Of a stretch of 64,000 bases of DNA, positions 46,003 through 57,614 are shown one piece after another; positions within the stretch are counted from its first letter, which is position 1, and every line of letters starts with the position of its first letter. The DNA comes from Chaenocephalus aceratus (taxonomy: Eukaryota; Chordata; Actinopteri; Perciformes; Channichthyidae). Where the stretch lies: positions 144,001-208,000 of the forward strand of contig JAMFTG010000122.1 of the NCBI GenBank assembly GCA_023974075.1, given 5' to 3'. The notes beneath the pieces were generated by a model. That model was not told the origin of the DNA, did not search any database, and saw nothing but the letters and a program-made list of their open reading frames with translations. Made by a program: the position numbers and the translations under genes.

Positions 46003-47958
46003 ACTTAGCACAACCTCGATCCAGAGGTTTTAGCCAACTATAGACCTATTTCTAATCTTCCGTTCCTCTCAAAAATTCTTGAGAAAGCGGTCGCAAAACA
46101 GTTGTGTGATTACTTAAAAAACAATGATTTATTTGAAGATTTTCAGTCTGGCTTTAGAACACATCATAGCACAGAGACAGCTCTGGTTAAGTCACAAATG
46201 ATATTCTAATAGCCTCAGACAAGGGACTTGTCTCTATTCTTGTTTTGCTCGATCTCAGTGCTGCATTTGATACTATCGACCATGATATCCTATTGCAAAG
46301 ACTAGAGCACTTAGTTGGCATACAGGGAACTGCTTTAGGCTGGTTTAGGTCCTATCTATCTGAACGCTCTCAGTTTGTACGTGTTAACGATGAATCTTCC
46401 ACGCAAACCAAAGTTAGCCATGGAGTGCCACAGGGCTCAGTGCTCGGACCTATTTTGTTCACATTATATATGCTTCCGTTAGGCAATATTATAAGGAATC
46501 ATTCTGTAAACTTTCATTGTTATGCGGATGATACTCAACTATATTTATCAATCAAGCCTGATGAAATTAATCATCTAAATAAAATTCAAGACTGCCTTAA
46601 GGACTTAAAAACGTGGATGACCTTAAACTTTTTGATGTTAAACACGACCAAAACTGAAGTTATTGTACTTGGTCCGAAGAATCTACGAAACAAATTATCT
46701 AAAGATATACTAACTATGGATGGCATTAATTTGGCCTCCAGTGAGACTGTAAGGAATCTTGGTGTTATATTTGATCAGGAGTTATCCTTTAACGCCCATA
46801 TAAAATCAATTTCAAGGACCGCCTACTTCCATCTACGTAACATTGCAAAAATCAGGCATATCTTGCCTCAAAACGATGCAGAGAAACTAGTCCATGCATT
46901 TGTTACTTCTAGGCTGGATTATTGTAACTCTTTATTATCAGGGAGTACCAAGAAGTCAATCAAGTCGCTTCAGCTGATTCAAAATGCTGCGGCTCGTGTA
47001 CTAACCAGAGTTAGGAAAAGGGACCACATTACTCCTGTTCTGGCTGCCTTACACTGGCTCCCTATAGAACACAGGATAGAATTTAAAATTCTTCTTCTCG
47101 CCTACAAAGCCCTTAATGGGCAGGCGCCATCTTACCTTAAAGAACTCATTATACCCTACTGTCCTACTAGGGCATTGCGTTCCAAGAATGCAGGGTTGTT
47201 GGTTGTTCCTAGAATCTCTAAAAGTACAATGGGAGCCAGAGCCTTTTCTTATCAAGCTCCACATTTGTGGAATCAGCTTCCAGTTTGTGTTCGGGCGGCA
47301 GACACCCTATCCGTTTTTAAGAGTGCGCTTAAGACCTTCCTTTTTGATAAAGCTTATAGTTAGGGCTGATTAGATTCAGCCCCTAGTTTTGCTGATATAG
47401 GCTTAGTTTGTCGGGGGACATCTTACTTCTTCCTTCTCTCTGTCTATACCCGTGTACTCTCATGTTCCGATTAACCCAGCTTCCCCAAATGTCCTTCTTT
47501 TTGGTGTCTATATACGCTGGGATCCGGAGTCATGGATGATCCTGCGGTCCTGTGTCCTGGATCGCGAGCGCTGGATCTTGAGTCGTGGCTGTGGTCCTGG
47601 ATCATAGGTCCTGGATGGATATCCTCGTGGATTCATCTTCCTATTATACACACATGCATTTCCAAACATCTGGACTACCTATGTTGCAAATGTATTATCT
47701 TTTCAATTTACACACGGCATCTATTGCACGTCTGTCCGTCCTGGGAGAGGGATCCCTCCTCTGTTGCTCTCCCTGAGGTTTCTCCCATTTTTCCCTTTAA
47801 ACTGGGTTTTCTTTGGAAGTTTTTCCTTGTATGATGTGAGGGTCTAAGGACAGAGGGTGTCGTATTGTCATACTGATATTCTGTACACACTGTGAAGACC
47901 ACTGAGACAAATGTAACATTTGTGATATTGGGCTATATAAATAAACATTGATTGATTG
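46003..47958 (+). mobile_element. L2-like LINE, 5'-truncated, nearly intact 3' half
   Basis: Flanked by ACTTAAC (45996-46002 and 47959-47965). The reverse-transcriptase frame is visible from about 46012 (LANYRPISNLPFLSKILEK), with one missing base near 46193. The element ends in a (TTGA)n tail. Confidence 0.88.
46245..47363 (+). CDS. L2-like reverse transcriptase, C-terminal 372 residues
   Basis: Non-LTR retrotransposon ORF2 fragment. It carries palm motifs LDLSAAFDTIDHDIL, HGVPQGSVLGPILFTLY and the catalytic FHCYADDTQLY, the thumb segment RNLGVIFDQELSFNAHI, and the C-terminal HWLPIEHRIEFKILLLAYKA block. It ends FDKAYS and has no internal stop. The ATG at 46245 is simply the first in frame after a one-base loss near 46193; the true frame starts further upstream. 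The lack of decay marks it as one of the youngest insertions here. The endonuclease and N-terminal parts are missing through 5' truncation, so it cannot move alone. Confidence 0.9.
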   Translation: MLDLSAAFDTIDHDILLQRLEHLVGIQGTALGWFRSYLSERSQFVRVNDESSTQTKVSHGVPQGSVLGPILFTLYMLPLGNIIRNHSVNFHCYADDTQLYLSIKPDEINHLNKIQDCLKDLKTWMTLNFLMLNTTKTEVIVLGPKNLRNKLSKDILTMDGINLASSETVRNLGVIFDQELSFNAHIKSISRTAYFHLRNIAKIRHILPQNDAEKLVHAFVTSRLDYCNSLLSGSTKKSIKSLQLIQNAAARVLTRVRKRDHITPVLAALHWLPIEHRIEFKILLLAYKALNGQAPSYLKELIIPYCPTRALRSKNAGLLVVPRISKSTMGARAFSYQAPHLWNQLPVCVRAADTLSVFKSALKTFLFDKAYS

Positions 47959-48252
47959 ACTTAACTATACATTTAAGTCAAGCTAAGGTACATGTGATGT
48001 TAGCTAGTTAGTGCTCTTACCTATGAGGCCTCCTCCAAACAGCATAATAACCAGACTGTATTATTCAAACTAAGTACCAGTTCTAGATCCTTGACTTTAG
48101 ACAAACAATTCAAAAGACAAAATGTATTTAAAGACCAATCTTTATTTGAATGTGCCTCTTAACCTGAGATATTAGTTATACAGTAATAGTATTGACAATC
48201 TAAAAAAACTGAGCAACTCAACAGTCAACTTTATGTTTCTGATTGTCTAAAG

Positions 48253-49585
48253 CAGGGGTACTCAAATACAAATCTTAAAGGTCCAAAATAAATGTTTCAA
48301 TAAGACAAAGGTCCGTTTATTACGGTCATTCAAACTTTTAAACAATTGCAACAAGATTCTTAACACGAGGTTGCAAAAACAAAAATAATCTGTATGCAGC
48401 AGTTTTCATTGTTATTGTGTCTGTGCTTGACCCCTCAGAGTCGCAGTGTAAGAGCTGCAGTTATGAATAAAGGCAGCTGCACTCTTTTTCGTTCAGCATT
48501 CCCATTAGTGCTTTATAAATGTCTTGCCCCCTTGTGTGTCCACTGAGGTTCCTCAGGCCCAACACATCTTCAACAAACTCCCCCTTTGCCTCATCATAAC
48601 AACTCACAAACACCAGCAACTGAGCAATGTCAGTGGTGTCAGTGGACTCATCCACAGCTAAGGAAATGCACTGTGCATTTTTATTCCATCACAAAGCTGA
48701 TGAATCAAATCACCAGCCAGTATTTCTGTTCTTCTGGTTGCTGTGGAATCTGAGAGGGGGATTTGCTTGATTTGACCTGTTATTTCCTCTTTGTGTTTGC
48801 CTTCAACCTGGTCTCCATCACTTCAGTCATGCATTCTTTATACTTCAGTTATTATCCAGTGGGAAGTCCTTACCTACTGGCCTAGTTCAATCAAAGTGGT
48901 TACTTTTTTTGGCTGTGCAGTGTAGTTTTACACACCGTCTTATTTGACTTTCTCAGGACTTAAAACTGTTTTTTGGGGGCAGACCCCCTCAAAGAAAAAA
49001 ATATATGTACACACGTAAGGTCATCATCTTAACAGTTTATTATTCTCATCGAGTCATCCGTGAGCAGAGCATCAAGTTGACGTGTATTGCAGCTGAATGC
49101 GGCGATTACCATCTTGTTCAGCAAAACGCCTCTCAAACGTATTCAGATCAAAGCTTTAGTGCGTTTTGATTCGATGCTGAGTGCAGCCACACTGACAGTC
49201 TCTGCTCTGTCAGTGTGGACCGCAAATATACCTCATTCCTTCAGTGCTTGGGTCCGAATGCTTCTCGTTTTGCGCCGTCCCGTTCAAATTAAATCGCCGC
49301 CAATCATATGTCCACGCTCGCGCCAGGACCGGGGGAGGGGTTACATGACGTGCATCTTGTGCTGCATTCACTTGCACTCGGACATTAGAGACTTTCTCTC
49401 ATAAATGTCCGATGAGCGCTGTTTGCAGTCTATGGACATAGCGGATCATTTTGACTCGTTGCGTTGTGGCGATGTCTCGCAGATAACACAGATAATACAT
49501 ATGAAAAGTATAATTTGCTCAGAGTCCAGAGACAGTTGTGGTTCGGTCCGGATCCGGACCGGAGTCCGTACTTTGAGGATGCCTG
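48253..49585 (-). mobile_element. hAT (Charlie-like) element with transposase scrap
   Basis: Starts CAGGGGTACTCAAATAC, ends TTTGAGGATGCCTG, with the perfect 8-bp duplication GTCTAAAG (48245-48252 and 49586-49593). The minus strand at 48461-48655 reads MDESTDTTDIAQLLVFV and GHTRGQDIYKAL, typical of GTF2IRD2/ZBED-like hAT transposases. Confidence 0.9.
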
Positions 49586-49593
49586 GTCTAAAG

Positions 49594-52161
49594 CATTTAT
49601 TATTTTCATTTCCCCCCTCTCATATTCAGTGTGGACGGATTGAGACAGCATGGTGTCCAGAGGGCTGCAGAGACTTCAGGGAGAAACCTCTGTGATGGAC
49701 GTCCTGTCTGTTGGTTTGGATAGGACTGAGGGTCTTTCCTCTGCGAGAAGGACCAGGGCTGATGGAGGAGCCCATGCTGGGCATAGCTGATACCAACTGC
49801 ACAGGCCTAGTCTGTCACTTTATCTGACTAAATGTGTTTACTTATACATTTAATAGGTTTACACCTTCTGTCCATATGTGCTTTTTATTTAAAACATTTG
49901 ATTAACTTTTGGTTCACATTTCAATAAATTGTATTTGTATTTGCACTCCTTTCGTCCATTATTCTTACTGAAAATGTTAGATTACACATTCACATCTGAC
50001 TGAAGATTGGCCCCATTTATTTGTGACGTTGCAAACTCTGCGGTACAAGGCACAAGTGATGTGAAGCTCATAAAGTGAGGCAAATAGAAATAATCAGCTG
50101 ATGGAGTGTAGATGTGAAAATAGCTGCATTCGATCAGCTGACTGTTTTTACAATAAAAGTAGTTTCTTAGTGAATGTCCTGTACTGGTCTTAAAATCTCA
50201 TAACATCAGCCTTTAATGATCCTCTTGGATGTTCTTCTTGACCCTCAGAGAAGGAGAACATGTCGTGTCTTTCAGGCATGTCCTTTCCTAACAAAAATGA
50301 CAGGAAACATAAAACATATTATTGCAGAACAAGTGTGTTATTTATGAAAGCGTTTGTGTGTTTGTGTGTTTAGGGGCTGTAGATATAATTATTTTGTAAT
50401 TGTAATGTTTTTATTTTATTTTAACAGTGAACTACACAGACAATCAGATTATGAATGAACAGTATGAAGTTCATCAACATTGAAATATATGTTATTATCA
50501 AAATAATATTTAACTGTTACAAAACGTAGTGCAACTGTAGAAGCTTGCTCTGTTGTCTCACTGAAAGAATCACTTTTACCACGTTTTTACAGACAATATT
50601 GAGAGATAAATAGTAGCAGTTCTCACTGTGTAAAATATCTTTGCCTTCAATACATTAAATTAGAAAGCTGACAAAGTCATATTGCTAAATATCTAAATGT
50701 AACTTTTTGCATGGAAAAAACCCTCAACTTAACTGATGTGTAGGTGATCTAGTATTTAGTATTGTTTAATGGAATGTATATCAGTGTATTCAAGTCAATA
50801 CTTCATTCATTTAAACCAATATCTTTCTTGATTCTTTGTACAGTATGAAAAAAGAGTCTTTGTACCTGAGCTGAAGTTCACTGCTGTGAGGAGTCCAGTT
50901 TCTGTCTCTCACTCTCTGGTCCAGCCTGTCTGCAACACCTGGACATCTTAAACAAACAGATATATATGTAAAGTACCATGTGTACAAACAATATAACTTA
51001 TTCTCTTCTGTTGGACATGTTGGATTGTGTATTGTCCGAGTCAGGGTCCTTTTTATTTTACTGTAACTTTGGAAGTTGTGTTACCAATGCTTACTGTTTA
51101 TACCCATTTGGTAATGCAATTAATAAAAACAACAAGGTTTGGGTTTGTTCTTCAGATGACTGACGTTAACGTGTAAGCTCGATAATGAACTCCAGCTCAA
51201 TCAATCATATTGTAATATCTAAGTAATCATCTTGAAATATGACATTAATAATTGTAATATACACACATCTTATTGTGAGGTTGATTTCACATACACTACT
51301 TCGACATTAGCTTGTCTACATACTTGAGCATAGCCAATTTAAATTAACCTTAGATGCATACAGTTCTACCTACATAATAAAATATCTCTAAGTTACAAGG
51401 ATGTAACCTTATTTTATAACCTCAAACAGAAGCCGTTTGTTCAACAGTATTATCCCACTTAACACTTAACACTTGTCTATTTCGTTTTAACCTTTATATA
51501 TACAGTCTATGATTTTAACTTGGAGGCTACGATTAGCATCGTTAGCACCGATGTAGCTACCACTAGCTTACATGCTAACCCAAGCCTTACCATTCATTAC
51601 GTAGCTGATTAAAATCATTAACACATAAATAAAGCACTCGAATTTTACTTACCGCATTCATGCACCGTCTGTTTTAACCGCAGAGCGAGTCACAATAGTA
51701 CGATATATAAGCATGAAGAACAAACAACCACGGCCGGCTACAGGTTGTGTTTCCTGGATGAGCTGAGCAGGCAGAGTCCCTGTAGCTAGCTTCACGGAGC
51801 AGCTAGCAGAGAGACAAGAAGCTAGCAGCGGCAGGCACTTGACAGAGCCGTCACTCAATGTGACCACGCCCTAATTTATGCCCAAACTTTAAGACCTAAT
51901 ATAAATAAAAGGGTCATATTAGAAAACAATTCACTCACAGATCCATAATCATGAAGGTGGAATCTAACTATATCGATAATAAAAATGTATGGAGCCAGGG
52001 ACAGAAACATGTTTTTTTCTGCTGTAAAGTTGGGCATTTTAACATGGGGGTCTATGGAAATTGCTCCTTTCTGCAGCCATCGCCTATCGGCCAATATATG
52101 AACTGCAGTGTGTGGCACTTCCGTATTGGCTTCCCGGCTGTTCCCCAGAGTTTGCCGCTTG
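49594..52161. other. No gene recognised
   Basis: AT-rich, likely the interior of the 45530-52161 insertion. The inverse of the 45530 terminus, TATATATACAGTCTATG, stands at about 51495-51511. Confidence 0.4.
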
Positions 52162-52169
52162 TGTAGAAC

Positions 52170-52306
52170 ACATGCAGGCTATTGCTACAGTGGAGTCACC
52201 CGCTTTCAGGGAGCTAGTTAGCATGATAGCATGTCCGGGCGGCATACGGCATATGAAACGGAACACTTTTTCCAACTACCTGGAGAAAGAATATACAAAA
52301 ATGTAA
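52170..52306 (+). pseudogene. hAT transposase, continuation after the insertion
   Basis: Reads HMQAIATVESPAFRELVSMI and NTFSNYLEKEYTKM, then a stop. It joins in frame to the segment ending at 45529 once the insertion and one copy of TGTAGAAC are set aside. Only about 45 residues remain before the element's right end. Confidence 0.7.
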
Positions 52307-52589
52307 AGCCAGCAAATATCGATGCAATACAGATTGCATATAATGCATGTCTAGTTGATCAACAGATTGTATTATTCTCCAATGCAATAACAGTACTGAA
52401 ATGAAGGCTATAAGGGCATTAATATAATGGGAGCCCTTTTTTAAGTAACTAAAACGTTACTTTTCACAGTAACGCATTACTTTTTGGTGTAAGTAATCAG
52501 TAAAGTAACTGAGTTACTTTTGAAATGAAGTAACTAGTAATGGTAACTAGTTACTGGTTTTCAGTAACTAGCACAACACTGCCCCTTAG

Positions 52590-53012
52590 TGCCCCTGGTA
52601 CTCCATGTCGTTAAATGAGCTCAGTAATGTACTGCACAACATCACATGGGTAAATGAGCCCTGCAATATCACATTTGGTGTATTTCCAAAAAGCTGTGAA
52701 AATACACCTATCTCCGTCATGTCCTGTAAAATATCATTCTTTGTTTATTTCCATCATTCAGGCAAATACACATATCTGTGTCCGCTCCAGGAGCTTCAAA
52801 GTGCAGACTCCTGAGCTCCGTCATGTCCTGCAAAATATCATTCTTCCGACCACCAAGCACCGGCACGTGGACCCGGGGAGGAGGCCCTCCGATGGCGGGT
52901 CAAATTTGCTGATACCACAGCTGACGGCTGGACACTAGCCGTGGAGGAACACCAGGGCAGGACCAGGCAGTTCCCTCTTTGCAGACAAGCATATGTGGTT
53001 GTTACGCAGGAT
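52590..53012. repeat. Unclassified repeat block, left of the Rex3-like insert
   Basis: Contains two copies of CTCCGTCATGTCCTG(T/C)AAAA and one copy of GCACCGGCACGTGGACC, a word that recurs at about 53607 and 53719. Confidence 0.4.
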
Positions 53013-53314
53013 GTTACGCTCCTCCTTCGCGTCGAAAGAAGCCAGTTGAGGTGGTTCGGGCACCTAGTTAGGATGCCACCTGGGCGCCTCCCTAGGGAGG
53101 TGTTCCAGGCACGTCCAGCTGGGAAGAGACCAAGGGGTAGACCTAGGACCAGGTGGAGGGATTATATCTCTTCGCTGGCCTGGGAGCGCCTTGGGATCCC
53201 CCAGTCAGAGCTGGTTGATGTCGCCAGGGAAAAGAAAGTTTGGGGCTCTCTGCTGGAACTGCTACCCCCGCGACCCGACCACGGATAAGCGGGAGAAGAT
53301 GGATGGATGGATGG
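53013..53314 (+). mobile_element. Rex3-like LINE 3' fragment with target duplication
   Basis: The frame from 53025 reads LLLRVERSQLRWFGHLVRMP to LLELLPPRPDHG, then (GATG)n. ACGCAGGAT flanks it at 53004-53012 and 53315-53323. Almost identical to 12504-12943, so both are recent. Confidence 0.88.
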
Positions 53315-53323
53315 ACGCAGGAT

Positions 53324-53999
53324 CAAACAGGTAGCCTGTGATGAAGTAGGGTCGACCCTATATCATGTGAAGCCACCGAGCCGTGGTCCCTGAGGGAACT
53401 GGTGCCAGAAGCAAGGCCAATTGCTGAATGCCGCAGCCGACTAAGGCCGCTATGCAACAGTGGATGATTAGAGAAATTGACGTTTGCCTGGCACTCCGCG
53501 GCGAAGTGGGGAGGTGGAACTTCCACCCCGCTGCGGAACCCGTGGTGGGACCCCTGAGTCAGACGGTTCGTCTTGGAAACCCTTCGGAGGAACCGACAGC
53601 CAGAGCACCGGCACGTGGACCGGGGGAGAAGACCCTCCGATGGCGGGTCGCGTTTGCCATTCGATCAGTGAGGTCAGAGGAGAAGAACCCGCAGTTCGGA
53701 GGAACTGACTGCCAGAGCACCGGCACGAGGCCGGGCCGGCGGAGGCCCTCCGATAGCGGGCTGCATTTGCCATTCGATCAGTGAGGTGAGAGGAGAAGAA
53801 CGCAGCAAAAATGGACAAAATCCGTTAATGTACGGTCGAGTTGGGGGACGGCTGGGCGGCTGGACAAAGGCCTTCGGGGGGCACCCAGGACCGGGCAGTG
53901 CCCCCGGTAGAAGGAACCGGGTGAAACGGGCCAAAACAGAAAGAAAAAGAAAAAGAAAAAGAACCAGACAAAAGGGGTGAACATGTAAAAATCCAAAAA
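53324..53999. repeat. GC-rich block with about 112-bp tandem units
   Basis: CAGAGCACCGGCACG recurs at about 53601 and 53713 with the following 90 bases, including TTTGCCATTCGATCAGTGAG. A third, partial copy is at 52857. Overlapping GC-rich open frames are not convincing genes. Confidence 0.6.
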
Positions 54000-54680
54000 T
54001 AGTGCCTCATAAGGCGGTCAACTCCCCTTACATTCCTCCAGAGTCAGAAAAAAGTCTGAGTTAACTTTTTGGAGAACCATAAAAATGGGGTGAAAATGTA
54101 AAAAAGTAACCGAAAATAGTGCCTCATAACCCGGGTAGAGTCCCCTGTCAACTCCCATGTCATTCCTCCACGGGCAAAATAGTCAGATTCAAGTTTTTGG
54201 AGAACCAGGGAAAATGGGTGAAAATGAAAAAAAGTATCCGAAAATAGTGCCTCATATCCCGGGTAGAGTCCACTGTCAACTCACATGTCATTCCTCCACG
54301 GGCAAAATAGTCAGAATCAAGTTTTTGGAGAACCAGGGAAAATGGGTGAAAATGGAAAAAAGTATCCGAAAATAGTGTCCTATAAGGCGGGTAGAGTCCC
54401 CTGACAACTCTCCTCACATTCCTACAGAGTCAGAAAAAGTCTGAGTTAACTTTTCGGAGAACCAGAGAAAAGGGGTACAAATGAAAAAAAAGTATCCAAA
54501 AATAGTGTCACATAAGGCGGGTAGAGTCCCCTGACAACTCTCCTCACATTCCTACAGAGTCAGAAAAACTCTAAGTTATCTTTTGAGAGAACCAGAGAAA
54601 AGGGGTGAAAACGGAGAAATTGTATCCGAAAATAGTGTCTCATAATTCCCTGACAACTCCCCTTGCATTCCTCCAGAGAC
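54000..54680. repeat. About 122-bp tandem repeat, five to six units
   Basis: Each unit has CCGAAAATAGTG(C/T)CTCATA, CGGGTAGAGTCCCCTG, CATTCCTCCA or CATTCCTACA, a TTTTTGGAGAACCAG box and AAAAGGGGTG. Units begin near 54000, 54120, 54240, 54360, 54480 and 54600. Confidence 0.88.
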
Positions 54681-55914
54681 CAGTTCAAAAACTTAAGGTT
54701 TGGTAAGAACCATGCTGGGGGGTCTCCATGCAACAATTGTATCCGAGCCAAAGCACTCATGTAGCGGACACATTCCTCCATGATGTGAAACAGCCGTTTT
54801 TGAGTCCTCTCAAAAACCGGGTTTCCGATTTCGTGCGGAAGTTAGCTTGAAAAACATGAATGAATTATTTGACGGAGGAGGGGAGGTCTCCATTCCCCTC
54901 TCTGTTGTAAAATGCAACGGGGGAGTGCAAAAGTGTCCGGGGCTTCGGCCCGAAGCCCCGAAGACTTGAGCTTTTTGGAGCCCCTCCTCTGTTGGCACTC
55001 AGTCGTTTTTTCGAGAATTTTTTTAAAACTTAATTTTTGATTATTTTAAGATATAATTGACCGTTTTCTTTACTTTTTTCTGCTTTCCACGGGTGGGGGC
55101 GCATGGCAGGCCGCCAATGAGCTCCCAAATTCGGCCTGGAACCTCTGGGAATTGTGAGCTAAGCTCCATAAACTGACAAAGTCATCCAGAAATGTCACTT
55201 TTATAGCCCAAAAATATATAATACAAATACATCTAAATAGTAAAAGGTACAATTGTGCTCCGAATTACCCGAAATTTAATTTATATAGCCCCATGATAGT
55301 GAATAAAAATCATTTTCATTGAAAAAAGTGTTAACGCCTGATTAATGTGTTTGTAATGCTGACAGCAGGTTCACTGCTGTAAGAAGGGTCTCACACTCAA
55401 AGGCACCTAAGCAGAGCTCCAGGGTGATGCACAAGGCTTTCATACCCAGCAATAAGTGTTTGAAAGCTGGGGAACAGTGCTGTGAATACAGGGGGAGAGC
55501 AGCCAGAGAGAGCCACAGAGCGCACCCACAGATCTACTTGCAGCGCATGGCTCTTGCACCCAGACTGCATCCAGAGAACAGGCTGCTTCACAGCACTTTA
55601 CATGCCAGGAAAAGTGATTGAATCCTGGGTATACATGTTTTAAATAGTCTGATACCTCTAGGGCGTATGGGCGTATCACCACATTTTACAAGCCAGGGAA
55701 GGTGCCAGAATCCTGGGTAAACATTGTTTAATTGTTTAAGTGTTTTTAAATGTGTGAAACAGTGTTTTGTCACTTTCAAAACTCTCCTGTCATTGACCAG
55801 AGAAATTAGGTCGATGTTGTATTCAATCTGACCGTTAATATTCCAGTGAGACGAAGTACGTACAATGACCGGAGTGATCCCATGTTCATTTTGTCCCAAA
55901 ACCGGAGCATTCCC
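54681..55914. other. No gene recognised
   Basis: Repeat-like sequence that continues the unknown block. No element ends found; the open frames are short and unlike known proteins. Confidence 0.45.
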
Positions 55915-56134
55915 TCACACTGCAGATAGGCTGTTCTACCTGCAAAAGTACGTAGCAGGGGGGTCGAAATCTGCCCTTGAAGGTAGCTTCTACAGAAAAG
56001 ACGAGGAGGCTTATGAACAAGCATGGGATAGGCTGAATGCCAGATACGGTAATTCCTTTGTTGTGCAGCGAGCCTTCAGAGAGAAACTAAACGGATGGCC
56101 AAAGATTGGGGGAAAGGAGTATCTCAATGTGAGA
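55915..56134 (+). pseudogene. BEL/Pao retrotransposon, gag part 1
   Basis: Reads RLFYLQKYVAGGSKSALEGS and AYEQAWDRLNARYGNSFVVQ, then KLNGWPKIGGKEYLNVR, matching the gag-like N-terminal region of BEL/Pao polyproteins. It is interrupted at about 56134; the matching continuation starts at about 57615. No upstream LTR was found. Not functional. Confidence 0.78.
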
Positions 56135-57614
56135 CAGCGACCCTTTTAGCGGCTGGATTTCCAGTGAAAGAACCAAACACGAAAGGAGGTAGAGTTGCTC
56201 ACCATCGTGTCTTTATTCACAACCACCATAAAGAACAGCCAGCCAACCAGCATGGAGGTGTTCACCACTTTCCTCCGACTGAAGACTGGCTCTTTTATAG
56301 AGGATCTTATTGGGAGAAACCATTCACAGGTGAGCCATTATAAATACACATGTCATCATAATTGGTATAACGATAATCTATAACATTCTGTACATGTATG
56401 ATCAGTGATTTATAGCCAGCTGTTAAGTTAACCCAAAAACCCACATTATAACTGACCATAATATATAGAAATACATTCCCAACTACAACAGAAACCCCTA
56501 CGCCCATCCCGCCACTTGGTTCGTCCCGGAACCTTCTTTAGTCAGTGTTTGTTTCCCCCCGAGGACCTTTTGGCCAAACACACTGGAGCGGACACAGGAC
56601 GAAACAGCATTGGTAAGCGATGGACGTAACCTTTACACAGTGTTCACTTCTACAATGAATGCAACTTAATGTCATGACATATACACGCTAAAACAGGACA
56701 TCTGCACACAATGATTAATCTCATCCGCTGTCAATCTTACACAATCATATACACTCTCGGCGCTCTCGCTATAATAATAATAATAATAATAACTGGGATT
56801 TCTATAGCGCCTTTCAAGGGACCCAAGGTCGCTTTACAGGAATTGGGCGAGCACACACAAAACAAAACAAAACAAAGGTCAGACAGACAAAACAACAGAT
56901 CGATTTAAGGGCCGAAAGCCTTGATGAACAGATGGGACTTGAGGGCCCTTTTGAAGGCGTCCAGTGTGGGGATGTTGCGAATCTCCGCAGGGAGAGCGTT
57001 CCAGAGGGTGGGGGCTGCCACACTGAAGGCTCTGTCCCCGAAGGTTCTCAGTTTGGTGCGGGGGGTGTTGAGCAGGCCAGAGGCTGAAGACCGCAGGTTC
57101 CGGGGTGGGGCATATGGGTGGAGGATGTCCGATAGGTACTGGGGGGCAAGGGCATGGAGGGACTTGTAGGTCAGGAGGAGGACTTTATAGTTTATGCGGA
57201 ACTTGACCGGCAACCAGTGGAGGTGGATGAGGGTGGGAGTGATGTGCTGCCACGGCTTTGTGTGCGTGAGGACCCGAGCTGCACAGTTTTGGACATACTG
57301 GAGCCTGTCCCCTCTCTTTTCAGGTGGAGCCGAGGACCGACCAGCATCTGCCAGACGACATTCCAAATAATACGGTTTAATCATTTAACAACTACTACAT
57401 CAATAAATAGTATAGATTATATAAAAATGTGCAAATAGGCCATGTCAAACTGTACTGTGCAAATCATGCTAATAAAGTGCAAACTGTTCACTAAAGTGCT
57501 GAGTGACATTCTTACTGTGCAAAAGGAAGTCGTTATATAAAGTGCAAACCCACATGTGCAATATTACAAGGCCCCCAAAGCCGTCAGTCCATAGTAACGA
57601 AGTTACCTTCGTTA
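56135..57614. mobile_element. 1.5-kb insertion in the BEL/Pao gag region
   Basis: Separates the two parts of the BEL/Pao frame. Holds the L2-like piece 56771-57365. The left part, around 56500-56650, and the ends are of unknown type; I found no clear target duplication. Confidence 0.5.
56771..57365 (-). mobile_element. L2-like LINE 3' end
   Basis: The minus-strand frame includes LQYVQNCAARVLTHTKPWQH, LHWLPVKFRINYKVLLLTYK and ALKSHLFIKAFGP with no internal stop, then a 3' UTR with a (TTA)n tail at 56771-56792. Same general family as 11497-12022 but not closely alike. 5'-truncated. Confidence 0.87.

Larger units (their letters stand above)
45530..52161. mobile_element. 6.6-kb insertion inside the hAT element
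   Basis: Bordered by the 8-bp duplication TGTAGAAC (45522-45529 and 52162-52169). Its left end, ATAGACTGTATATATAAATG, has an inverse partner at about 51490-51511 rather than at the right border, so it may be two elements. It holds the L2 LINE 46003-47958 and the hAT 48253-49585; 49594-52161 has no recognised gene. Confidence 0.65.
44939..52581 (+). mobile_element. 7.6-kb hAT element with nested insertions
   Basis: Ends CAGTGTTGGGACTAACGCGT and CAGTAACTAGCACAACACTG, with the perfect 8-bp duplication CCCCTTAG (44931-44938 and 52582-52589). Both termini are rich in AGTAACGCATTAC words. Without the insertion 45530-52161 it would be about 1 kb. Holds part of a BED-finger transposase. Confidence 0.93.

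Noticed and set aside
53428..53934. Several overlapping GC-rich frames of 60-118 codons
   Set aside because: They sit on the roughly 112-bp tandem repeat and are open in many frames; no known domain.
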